Part shown: positions 5,417-12,511 of the stretch, one piece after another
Position numbering within the stretch: position 1 is the stretch's first letter
How the letters are laid out: every line of letters begins with the position of its first letter
Translations under genes and position numbers: made by a program
Assembly: GCA_905197115.1 (NCBI GenBank)
Contig: CAJJXN010000030.1
Coordinates: forward strand, 1-16,400
DNA from: an uncultured Bacillota bacterium
Lineage (GTDB): Bacteria; Bacillota_I; Bacilli_A; RFN20; CAG-631
Direction: 5' to 3'
Length of the DNA: 16,400 nucleotides
Notes under the pieces: model-generated
Seen by the model: the letters and a program-made list of their open reading frames with translations, nothing else
The model's database searches: none
Told to the model about the DNA's origin: nothing

Positions 5417-6535
5417 ATGGATTATAATGATGAAATGATATTCAATATCGATGAAGGCTTATTTGAGATGTTTTGGGAAGCTTATGGAAAAGATATTCCG
5501 TTAGATAAAAAGTTTATAAAAAAGATTTTCCGAATAGTTGATATAAAATATCGTAAATTTATATCAGAAACTTCTTTAAAAAATATAATAGTCAAAAATT
5601 TAAATGTATATGATATTGCTTTTTATATTTGTGAAGAACATTTATACAATATTCAATTTATAGAAAAAGAGAAAATACAAGAACTAGAATTAGATGAACG
5701 ATATATAAAAGATTTAGTTTATTTGGTGTATGATAAATTAATTTATAATGATTATGATAATTTAATTGGTCATCCAATAAAGACAAAATATTGTGTTGAA
5801 ATATCAACCTTAAATATGTTTATCAATCGATTGTTTTCTTTGATTTCACCGATAAAAATAACGAATATAAAAGATAAATTATTAATAGATATTTTTAATA
5901 AATGCTTTTTATTAATGAAAAGTACATTGACTCAATTAACAAATGGTCTGGAAACTGAAGCTATGAGTTCTTGGAGAACTTTACATGAATTAGAATGTGT
6001 TTTAAAAATAATTTATGACTCTAATGAAGAGGTGTCTAAAGCATATTTTAGACATTTAGAATACGGTTCATATCATCGAGGTGAAATTCAAGACGAAAAA
6101 GAAATGGAACGCATTGAAAAAAATATGCAAGAAGATATGGAAATTTTGCAAGTAAAAAAATCCAACAAAGAAAAATTTATTAATTATGGTTGGCTACATT
6201 GGGCATGCAAAAGATTAAATGAAGAAGAAATTAAATTTAATTTTTTAGGAGGTCTACAAAAATTAGCTGGGTTAGTAAATTATCGTAAATGGTATGAAAT
6301 AGCAAGCGATGTTACTCATTCTACGCCTTTACTAGTTTATGCTAATCGTCATTATTTGTATCAAAGTACGCTTGCAATTACTTATGAATCATTTTTTAGA
6401 ATTGAGACATTATTTTATTTGTTTGCAAAATCAAAATTAGAATTCGATAATTTATTTATTGAAAACTATATAAAGTTTAAAATGAATTATAAAAATAAAA
6501 TTGAAAAGATTTATAGCTTAATTATAAAAAAATAA
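5417..6535 (+). CDS. DUF5677-like protein of unknown function
   Basis: A 372-residue, mostly helical, soluble protein without a signal peptide. The middle segment (NGLETEAMSSWRTLHELECVL, then a histidine-rich HLEYGSYHRG) and the later segment with HSTPLLV and a helix rich in Tyr, Phe and Glu resemble DUF5677 proteins, in which a conserved Arg-xx-Glu and a late His-Ser/Pro motif sit in a helical bundle. The first ~130 residues are acidic and less conserved in appearance. No enzyme motif is nameable; DUF5677 proteins are often found in accessory regions and their function is unknown. The ATG at 5417 is preferred over the GTG at 5405 because GGTG (5407-5410) can serve as its ribosome binding site, although this is weak. 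The gene stands alone, ended by a bidirectional terminator. Confidence 0.62.
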   Translation: MDYNDEMIFNIDEGLFEMFWEAYGKDIPLDKKFIKKIFRIVDIKYRKFISETSLKNIIVKNLNVYDIAFYICEEHLYNIQFIEKEKIQELELDERYIKDLVYLVYDKLIYNDYDNLIGHPIKTKYCVEISTLNMFINRLFSLISPIKITNIKDKLLIDIFNKCFLLMKSTLTQLTNGLETEAMSSWRTLHELECVLKIIYDSNEEVSKAYFRHLEYGSYHRGEIQDEKEMERIEKNMQEDMEILQVKKSNKEKFINYGWLHWACKRLNEEEIKFNFLGGLQKLAGLVNYRKWYEIASDVTHSTPLLVYANRHYLYQSTLAITYESFFRIETLFYLFAKSKLEFDNLFIENYIKFKMNYKNKIEKIYSLIIKK

Positions 6536-6568
6536 AAAACTTTTATGATTTTTCATAAAAGTTTTTTT
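6535..6568. terminator. Bidirectional terminator between convergent genes
   Basis: A 14-bp stem, AAAAACTTTTATGA (6535-6548) with its complement at 6553-6566 and a 4-base loop, has T runs on both strands. It separates the DUF5677-like gene (plus) from the lipoprotein gene (minus), which stops at 6586. Confidence 0.88.
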
Positions 6569-6585
6569 GCTAAATAAATCAATTT

Positions 6586-8379
6586 CTATTTTAAGTATAC
6601 GGTATGTTTTAAATAACCACTTGAATTGGCTAATAAATTATATTCTAAGGTAATTTGAATAATGCTATGTGCTGGTACTTTCAAATCATAAAGATAAGAA
6701 TGCATTTCTGGATTATTTCTAAAATAATAAGGGAATTGCTCAATTCTTGAAATAGTATATTTTTTATCTAAAATATTGCCATTTGCATCTAATACCATAA
6801 CCGCGCAACTACCATTATCTTTTAAAGCAAGTGTAATTGTTCTTTCTTTTTCCCCTTGATTAACAAAAGTAAAACGATCTTGGTAATCAATCATCCAGTT
6901 TCCGATATTTGCTAGACGACCACGACCATCATAGTGATTGGCATCAATAACGATTGGTTTACGAGTGACGCTATCTACAGTTATATAGCGAGTCATGTCT
7001 GTTCCAACTACATCACGACTTCCGCTTTGAGGATTTAAATGCGTTGCCCAATATGAAAGTCTTTGTGTGTGTTCAGTGCTTTTAATTTCACTATATGGAG
7101 TTCCTGTTTGAGCAACATTATCTTTATAGTAATTTTTAAAAGTTACAGGAAGTTTTTGAGGCAATGTGCGATCATTGAAAGTCCACATTGTTTCGTTTTC
7201 AACTACACCATTGCAAGTATCACGACCAATATATTGAGCTCCAAATTCTTTGCCGTCACGTTCAATAACATAACCTTGTTGTTCTGATTCTGTATTGATT
7301 AATCCTGGATTGGTGTAAACATAATAGGATCCTAAAGCTTTTCCACCTGCTACATTAAATAATACAGCAGCATTACTACAACCGCCTTTTACTGTTTTAT
7401 TAGCGGTATTGAAAGCGTTAAAATTCAAGTAACTATCTCGAGTAGTACCACCCATTACATAAATTTGTTGACCAGCAGGGAGAACAATTGTAATTGGTTG
7501 ATCGTTATTTGGTTCATATTTATTTGAAAAGTTATAACCATTGATAAATTCTTGCATTTGACTTTCATTCCAATTGGAACTATCGAAAGTAAATTTAGTA
7601 TTATAAAATTTAATCCATTCATCTTCACCTAACCAACTGCCAGGACCATCAAGTTGGAAACCAACATTTTTGATAGTTACATATAAGTTATGATTTGTTG
7701 TATTTTTAACTTGATATCCATAATAGAATGGAACAGTAGGTCCATTATTATGTTCAAAAGTGAAAAATACTTCGCCTTCTATCATGTCTCTACAAAGAGC
7801 TTTATTTAAATCATTGTTTGTTAATAACTCAGGGTTGTTTGAATTAATATAAGTTCCATCTGGACGTTTGACATATTTGATTTCAGCAGGTTTTAATGGG
7901 CTTTCATCTGGATTACCATGAGTACTTAATTTGGCTGGATCAATTTTAAATTCTGAATCATATGGTAAAACAGATTTATGATTAGTTGCAAAAAGTTCTG
8001 TTTCAATAATACTTCCTTCCGTTACACCGTCTAAAACCACGAAAACAATTTCATTTTTCGTTAGAGTTTCAGTTGTAAAAGGTTCGCTAGATTCACAAAT
8101 TAAATCTCCAACATAATTATAAATAGAATATTTAGAAATAGAATTTTTAAAATTGATTTGGTAAGTATCTGTGTATGGAACTTTCATTTTATAACCAATT
8201 TTTCCATTTGTTGTTGCAACTTCTAAAGTTGAACTAAGTCTTACTTCTGGTAATTTAGCAAATTCAATAACTGTATCTTTCATGCTGATTTGACTCTCAC
8301 TTTCTTTTCCATTTGAATTACATGAACATAGTAGACCTATGCTCAATAGACAAGTTAATAATTTTTTTGGTATTAACAC
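6586..8379 (-). CDS. Large unrecognised lipoprotein
   Basis: A 597-residue protein with a lipoprotein signal: two lysines, a leucine-rich core and a lipobox ending LLCSC. The second cysteine is the likely lipidated residue, which would anchor it to the outer face of the membrane. The mature part is hydrophilic, rich in Asn, Thr, Gly and Tyr, and looks beta-rich. A central section contains NNGPTVPFYYGYQVKN-type and GGCSNAAVLFNVAGG-type segments. The C-terminal section has repeated beta-sandwich-like strands such as RTITLALKDNGSCAVMVLDANG. I see no catalytic motif and recognise no family. The GTG at 8379 is preferred, with GGAG about 10 bases upstream; the GTG at 8388 is too close. It ends in TAG. 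Base composition is less AT-rich than its neighbours (25 of 60 G/C at 7201-7260), which fits either strong selection on a highly expressed protein or transfer. Confidence 0.7.
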   Translation of the reverse strand: MLIPKKLLTCLLSIGLLCSCNSNGKESESQISMKDTVIEFAKLPEVRLSSTLEVATTNGKIGYKMKVPYTDTYQINFKNSISKYSIYNYVGDLICESSEPFTTETLTKNEIVFVVLDGVTEGSIIETELFATNHKSVLPYDSEFKIDPAKLSTHGNPDESPLKPAEIKYVKRPDGTYINSNNPELLTNNDLNKALCRDMIEGEVFFTFEHNNGPTVPFYYGYQVKNTTNHNLYVTIKNVGFQLDGPGSWLGEDEWIKFYNTKFTFDSSNWNESQMQEFINGYNFSNKYEPNNDQPITIVLPAGQQIYVMGGTTRDSYLNFNAFNTANKTVKGGCSNAAVLFNVAGGKALGSYYVYTNPGLINTESEQQGYVIERDGKEFGAQYIGRDTCNGVVENETMWTFNDRTLPQKLPVTFKNYYKDNVAQTGTPYSEIKSTEHTQRLSYWATHLNPQSGSRDVVGTDMTRYITVDSVTRKPIVIDANHYDGRGRLANIGNWMIDYQDRFTFVNQGEKERTITLALKDNGSCAVMVLDANGNILDKKYTISRIEQFPYYFRNNPEMHSYLYDLKVPAHSIIQITLEYNLLANSSGYLKHTVYLK

Positions 8380-8404
8380 GAATATCACGCTCCGATTTGA
8401 CGTT

Positions 8405-8432
8405 ATTATACCATAAAGAAAAAAAATAACAA
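8405..8432 (-). promoter_or_regulatory. Promoter of the lipoprotein gene
   Basis: On the minus strand TATAAT (8410-8405) is preceded by TGG, an extended -10, and by TTGTTA (8432-8427) 16 bases upstream. It lies about 25 bases before the GTG start. This is the same element pair as at the P-loop kinase gene, in a strong arrangement. Confidence 0.7.
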
Positions 8433-8451
8433 ATCAAAAAAATAAAATTAT

Positions 8452-8501
8452 TTATTTTAAGGTTAAAATAAAGCCTTTTTAATCATATGATTGAAAGAGG
8501 C
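8452..8501 (+). promoter_or_regulatory. Two leader hairpins before murA, one covering its ribosome binding site
   Basis: TTATTTTAA (8452-8460) and TTAAAATAA (8463-8471) form a perfect inverted repeat. Next, GCCTTTTTAATC (8473-8484) pairs with GATTgAAAGAGGC (8489-8501), with one bulged G and one G-T pair. The 3' arm contains the AAAGAGG ribosome binding site of murA, so this hairpin would hide it. AAGG (8459-8462) could instead pair with CCTT (8474-8477) and free the site. Folding and regulation are inferred; no riboswitch class is recognised. No clear murA promoter is visible. Confidence 0.4.
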
Positions 8502-8508
8502 GATAAAA

Positions 8509-9759
8509 ATGACATATGTTATACAAGGCAATTATCCATTAGAAGGTACAATAAAAATCAATGGCTCAAAAAATGCGTCTTTATCGATTATTGTGGGCGC
8601 AATTTTAGCAAAAGATATAGTCGTATTAAAAAATATTCCAAATATATCAGATGTTCATGATTTAATCGAAACCTTAACTTATCTAAATTGCAAAGTAAAC
8701 TATGATGGTTATACATTAACAATTGATTCTACACAAATAGTATATAAGCCTCTTTATATTCCAACTGTAAAAAAATTAAGAGCTTCTTATTATTTTATGG
8801 GAGCTATGCTTTGTTTATTTCAAAAGGCTGAAATTTATAAACCAGGAGGATGTGATTTTGGAAGTCGGCCAATCGATATACATTTAAATGGTTTTGAAAA
8901 AATGAATGTAGAAGTTCTTGAAAAAGAAGATAAAGTGATGTTGTCTGCTAAAGAAAAAATAAAACCTTGTAAATTGAATTTATCTTTTCCCTCTGTGGGG
9001 GCTACCATTAATTTAATTTTAGCATCTTTAAAAATAAAAGGAGTTACGATTATAAATAATGTTGCAAAGGAACCAGAAATAGATGATTTTATCGACTTTT
9101 TAAATAAAATGGGCGCACAAATTGATAAAAAATTAGATTCTATTATAATTAAAGAAAGTTCAAAATTGCATGGATGTGAATATACCATCATGTCAGATCG
9201 TATTGAGTGTGGCACTTATTTAATTTATGCAGCAGCACTAGCAAAAAAAGTAAAATTAACTAATATGATATCCTCGCACATTCGATCTTTAATTTCTATT
9301 TTTAAACAAATTGGAATTAAAATGGATGTAAAAGAAAATGAAGTTACAATATATGAAAGTTCACAAATTCATCCAATAAAAGTGATAACGGGACCATATC
9401 CAGACTTTCCAACAGATTTACAACAAATTTTAAGCGTTTTATTATTAAAAGCGAATGGAGATAGTGTAATTATCGATACGATTTATGAAAAGAGACTTTC
9501 TCATATTGAAGAGTTGAAAAAACTGAATGCTCAAATAAATATCGTCGATAAGAACGTGATTATTTCTAAAAGTGATAACTTAATACCAGAACTTGTTTAT
9601 TGTAAAGATTTACGAGGTGGGGCTGGATTATTGCTTGCTTGTTTGATGACCAAAGGAATATCTACTTTAAAAAATACCCATTTAATCGAAAGAGGATATC
9701 AAAATATTGTTGAATGTTTAACTAATATAGGTGCAAAAATTGAAAGGAGAGAAGATTAA
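8509..9759 (+). CDS. murA: UDP-N-acetylglucosamine 1-carboxyvinyltransferase
   Basis: A 416-residue cytosolic enzyme for the first committed step of peptidoglycan synthesis: transfer of enolpyruvate from PEP to UDP-GlcNAc. The EPSP-synthase-like fold motifs are all there: Lys21-Asn22 in INGSKNAS, an arginine in LRASYYFMG, and the catalytic cysteine in KPGGCDFGSRPID at Cys115 (the same number as in E. coli). The general acid/base aspartate is in YPDFPTDLQ (Asp303), and LRGGAG and IERGY lie near the end. Because the loop residue is Cys rather than Asp, fosfomycin sensitivity is expected by family knowledge. The ATG at 8509 is chosen, with AAAGAGG (8494-8500) 8 bases upstream; an upstream TTG at 8491 lies in that leader. 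The next gene starts immediately after the stop, so they form an operon. Low-GC Bacillota often have two murA paralogues; which one this is cannot be told. Confidence 0.95.
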   Translation: MTYVIQGNYPLEGTIKINGSKNASLSIIVGAILAKDIVVLKNIPNISDVHDLIETLTYLNCKVNYDGYTLTIDSTQIVYKPLYIPTVKKLRASYYFMGAMLCLFQKAEIYKPGGCDFGSRPIDIHLNGFEKMNVEVLEKEDKVMLSAKEKIKPCKLNLSFPSVGATINLILASLKIKGVTIINNVAKEPEIDDFIDFLNKMGAQIDKKLDSIIIKESSKLHGCEYTIMSDRIECGTYLIYAAALAKKVKLTNMISSHIRSLISIFKQIGIKMDVKENEVTIYESSQIHPIKVITGPYPDFPTDLQQILSVLLLKANGDSVIIDTIYEKRLSHIEELKKLNAQINIVDKNVIISKSDNLIPELVYCKDLRGGAGLLLACLMTKGISTLKNTHLIERGYQNIVECLTNIGAKIERRED

Positions 9760-10494
9760 ATGAAAGATAAATTGATGAAATCATTTTCCTGCTTATGTAT
9801 TATTTTAGTTTTTATTTTGGTAGTTTTAATTGCTAAAAAAACCGATGTTACAATGGACAATTACATGATTTTGGGCGAACGAATAGGGAATAATCAGCAT
9901 GAAAATTTCTTTATGGAAAGAGTAGATGAAAAAGTAATCAAAACATCTAATTCAACTTTTACATTGGAACATATTTCAAGTGGTCAAATGCTAAAAATGC
10001 TACAAGAAAATGTGAGCAAAAAAATAAATGGGGAATTTGTTCAAATTAAAGATGTCATTCAAAAATCAAATTGTATTTCTTTGTTTGCTGGAAATAGTGA
10101 TTTTGTCGATAAAATAAAAATTGACCCGCAAACGAAAACAGCTACTTATGATTATGATGTTTTAAATCGACAAGTTGATATAACTGTAATGAATATATGC
10201 AATATAGTAGAAGAAATTAGACTATATAATTCTTATTGTGATATTATTTTGGCTAGTGCTTTTTTTCCATATTATGATTTAAATCAAAGTCAGTACCAAG
10301 AAATTATTAGTATATTTTGTTCTTTAAATCGTTCTCTTCAAGAAATTTGTCAAGAAACTAATCTTTATTTTTTAGATATAGGATTGTTAAACAATTCTAA
10401 TTATTTAAATGAAAATACATATACTATTAATGATGAGGGCAGTCAATATTTAGGAGAAAAAATTTTCCATTGTGCCATTGATAAAATTTGTTAA
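9760..10494 (+). CDS. Membrane-anchored SGNH-hydrolase-like protein lacking catalytic residues
   Basis: A 244-residue protein with one N-terminal transmembrane helix (about residues 9-25), the rest probably outside the cell. The body follows the layout of YpmR-like SGNH/GDSL hydrolases: a first block at MILGERIG (36-43), a third block at ISLFAGNSDF (106-115), a YN-containing strand near IRLYNSYCDIIL, and a final block TINDEGSQYLGEKI (222-235). In active members the first block is GDS and the last contains H-P-N. Here the Ser is Arg41 and the His position is Thr222; Asn112 remains. It is therefore probably not a hydrolase, and may bind a cell-wall glycan or act as a scaffold. The start directly follows the murA stop, with AAAGGAG (9743-9749) 10 bases upstream. 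The family match is by motif spacing only. Confidence 0.6.
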   Translation: MKDKLMKSFSCLCIILVFILVVLIAKKTDVTMDNYMILGERIGNNQHENFFMERVDEKVIKTSNSTFTLEHISSGQMLKMLQENVSKKINGEFVQIKDVIQKSNCISLFAGNSDFVDKIKIDPQTKTATYDYDVLNRQVDITVMNICNIVEEIRLYNSYCDIILASAFFPYYDLNQSQYQEIISIFCSLNRSLQEICQETNLYFLDIGLLNNSNYLNENTYTINDEGSQYLGEKIFHCAIDKIC

Positions 10495-10522
10495 TAAAAA
10501 TACTATGTATTTTTATTTTTTT
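10494..10522 (+). terminator. Terminator of the murA operon
   Basis: ATAAAAATAC (10494-10503) pairs with GTATTTTTAT (10507-10516) around a 3-base loop, followed by Ts. It starts on the last base of the stop codon. Confidence 0.8.
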
Positions 10523-10533
10523 ATCAATTTTGC

Positions 10534-10561
10534 TTTACAATTATTGCTTTCATGATATAAT
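10534..10561 (+). promoter_or_regulatory. Promoter of the BI-1/YccA gene
   Basis: TTTACA (10534-10539) and TATAAT (10556-10561) are 16 bases apart, with TGA directly before the -10 (extended -10). The predicted start is about 25 bases before the ATG. Confidence 0.75.
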
Positions 10562-10593
10562 GAATATATAAATTGAAAAAGGAGGTTTTCAAT

Positions 10594-11295
10594 ATGTATA
10601 ATGAAAATAATTATGAAACAAGTAATCCTACTATAACAAAAACATCATCTTATAGTTTTGGATTAGTCTTTTTATGGATGTTTGCTGGAGTATTAGTGAC
10701 TGCTTTGGTAGCATGGTTAGTTAGTGCTAGTCCAATGGCTACTGCAATAGCTTGGTCTTGGCCTTTTGTAATTTTTTCTGGAATTGTTCAAATTGTAATT
10801 GCTTTGACTTTAGGAAAAGTAACGGTTTTAAAATTAAATAAGCCAGTTGCTATTTCTTTATATTTTGTTTATGCTGTGATTAATGGCTTAACTTTTGGAA
10901 TTTTATTTTATATGTTATCAGCAGCTAAACTATTTGCTATTTTTGGAATTTCTGCAGGATTCTTTGCTTTAATGAGTGTATTTAGTTTTATCTTTAAAGA
11001 CGCTTTAAGAAAATCTTCTACATTCTTTTCAGTAGGACTTATTTCTTTACTTATTATGTCTTTAATTAGTTGCATTTTCTTTTATAACGATGGATTATTA
11101 CTTGGCGTTTCCATTTTAGGCTTAATTGTATTTGGTGGATTAACTGCTTTTGATATGCGTTGGATTAAAGATGCTATGGACAATTCAAATAATCAAAATG
11201 GTATTGCAATTTATGGAGCTTTCCATTTATATTTAGATTTTATTAATATTTTCATGTATATTGTACGTATTTATTTGTTATCAAATAGAGATTAA
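10594..11295 (+). CDS. Bax inhibitor-1/YccA family membrane protein
   Basis: A 233-residue integral membrane protein with a polar Asn/Thr/Tyr-rich N-terminus of about 25 residues and seven hydrophobic segments. The BI-1 family signature is seen in the AISLYFVYAVINGLTFG segment, the GGLTAFDMRWIKDAM segment (usually YDTQxI) and the C-terminal helix LYLDFINIFMYIVRIYLL. Family members such as YccA/YetJ are pH-sensitive calcium-leak channels or protease modulators; its exact role here is not known. The ATG at 10594 has a perfect AAAGGAGG (10578-10585) 8 bases upstream, so an in-frame TTG at 10573 is rejected. It has its own promoter and terminator and is a single-gene unit. Confidence 0.9.
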   Translation: MYNENNYETSNPTITKTSSYSFGLVFLWMFAGVLVTALVAWLVSASPMATAIAWSWPFVIFSGIVQIVIALTLGKVTVLKLNKPVAISLYFVYAVINGLTFGILFYMLSAAKLFAIFGISAGFFALMSVFSFIFKDALRKSSTFFSVGLISLLIMSLISCIFFYNDGLLLGVSILGLIVFGGLTAFDMRWIKDAMDNSNNQNGIAIYGAFHLYLDFINIFMYIVRIYLLSNRD

Positions 11296-11302
11296 TTTTT
11301 TT

Positions 11303-11331
11303 AAAATACTTCTTATGAAGTATTTTTTTTT
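11303..11331 (+). terminator. Terminator after the BI-1/YccA gene
   Basis: AAAATACTTC (11303-11312) pairs with GAAGTATTTT (11317-11326) around the loop TTAT and is followed by a T tract. Confidence 0.88.
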
Positions 11332-11340
11332 GCCATTCTA

Positions 11341-11369
11341 TTTAAAAGTAAAAAGTAAAGTGATATAAT
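11341..11369 (+). promoter_or_regulatory. Promoter of the Ntdp-tdk-MATE operon
   Basis: TATAAT (11364-11369) is preceded by TGA (extended -10). The -35 position 17 bases upstream is a weak TTTAAA (11341-11346). The leader would be only about 15 bases. Confidence 0.6.
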
Positions 11370-11390
11370 CTAAATTCGTGAGGTAAAATT

Positions 11391-11915
11391 ATGCAAGAAA
11401 AAGAAATTGTAATTGTTTCATTTAAACATAATGGTAAAGTTCATAGAACATGGTACCAAACATATTTGATTGAAGATACTCCTGATTATGTTGTAGTTGG
11501 TAGTACGCATTCACTTGTAATAGAAGCAGATGGTAGACGTTGGAGAGCGAATGAGCCAGCGATTACAATCTTTTTTAAAAATGAATGGTTTAATGTTGTA
11601 TGTATGATTCGTGATGAAGGATTATTTTATTATGTCAATATGGCATCTCCTTCTTTATTTGAAGATGATGTGATTAAATATATCGATTATGATTTAGATT
11701 TTAAAGTCTCACCAGATTTTAAAATAAAAGTTTTAGATGAATTTGAATATAAAAAGCATAAAAAAATTTTTAATTATTCTGAAACTTTAGATGGTATTAT
11801 TAAAAATAAATTTAAAGCTGTAAAACAAAAAATTATTCAAAAAGAATTTCCATTTTGTCATGAAAGTATTCTTGAATTTTATAAAAAATATGAATTAATG
11901 GGTCAGGAGGATTAG
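11391..11915 (+). CDS. Nucleoside tri-/diphosphate phosphatase, DUF402 (Ntdp/YgaC type)
   Basis: A 174-residue soluble protein closely resembling the S. aureus Ntdp and B. subtilis YgaC family, as I remember it: KHNGKVHRTWYQTYL, DGRRWRANEPAI, WFNVVCMIRDEGLFYYVNMASP and the acidic metal-binding segment KYIDYDLDFKV occur in order. Family members hydrolyse nucleoside tri- and diphosphates with divalent metal. The length is normal (about 175). The ATG at 11391 has GAGGT 6 bases upstream. The stop TAG (11913-11915) lies 2 bases before the thymidine kinase ATG, so the two nucleotide-metabolism genes are co-transcribed. Confidence 0.88.
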   Translation: MQEKEIVIVSFKHNGKVHRTWYQTYLIEDTPDYVVVGSTHSLVIEADGRRWRANEPAITIFFKNEWFNVVCMIRDEGLFYYVNMASPSLFEDDVIKYIDYDLDFKVSPDFKIKVLDEFEYKKHKKIFNYSETLDGIIKNKFKAVKQKIIQKEFPFCHESILEFYKKYELMGQED

Positions 11916-11917
11916 TT

Positions 11918-12511
11918 ATGTATAAACAATATAAATTAGGTTGGATAGAAGTGATAACTGGTTGTATGTTTGCTGGTAAAACAGAAGAACTTATTAAAAG
12001 AATAAAAGTGTTGGAATACGCAAAGCAAACAATTTTTGTTTTTAAACCAAGTATTGATGATCGTTATCGCATAGATGAAATTGCCTCACATGCAGGAAAC
12101 CATCATCAAAGTTTTGTTGTAAAAGATGACTTGACTCCTATTAAAGATGTAATAAAAAATCCCAAAGTAGATGTGGTTGTAATTGATGAAGTTCAATTTT
12201 TTAATGAAGAAATTGTTTCTATTTGTGAGCAATTGGCAAATGCTAAAAAACGTGTTATTGTGGCAGGTTTAGATACAGATTTTAGAGGAGAACCATTTTC
12301 TATTGTTGCTGACTTAATGGCAAAAGCAGAATTTGTGACAAAATTAAGTGCTGTTTGTAATATATGTGGAGCTCCAGCTACTCGAACCCAAAGATTAATT
12401 AATGGAAAGCCTGCGCATTATAATGACCCAATTATTTTGGTTGGGGCAAAAGAATGTTACGAAGCAAGATGTAGAGGATGTCACCATGTTAGCAAAGACG
12501 AAAGTAATTAA
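11918..12511 (+). CDS. tdk: Thymidine kinase (type II, zinc-binding)
   Basis: A 197-residue cytosolic enzyme phosphorylating thymidine with ATP in pyrimidine salvage. Walker A is GCMFAGKT (residues 15-22); the family usually has GPMFSGKT, so CMFAG is a mild variant. The catalytic Glu91 is in IDEVQFF. The AGLDTDFRGEPF segment and the lasso region with YEARCR are present. Zinc ligands are Cys147 and Cys150 (CNIC) and Cys185 and Cys188 (CRGC). AGGAGG (11905-11910) lies 7 bases before the ATG. The 3' end overlaps the MATE gene start by 26 bases. Confidence 0.95.
   Translation: MYKQYKLGWIEVITGCMFAGKTEELIKRIKVLEYAKQTIFVFKPSIDDRYRIDEIASHAGNHHQSFVVKDDLTPIKDVIKNPKVDVVVIDEVQFFNEEIVSICEQLANAKKRVIVAGLDTDFRGEPFSIVADLMAKAEFVTKLSAVCNICGAPATRTQRLINGKPAHYNDPIILVGAKECYEARCRGCHHVSKDESN

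Noticed and set aside
8835..9215. Minus-strand 126-codon frame inside murA
   Set aside because: It lies entirely within the conserved murA sequence including the catalytic loop, with no independent start signals.
12402..12485. N-terminal extension of the MATE protein
   Set aside because: It lies in the other frame of the conserved Tdk C-terminus. The ribosome binding site supports the ATG at 12486.
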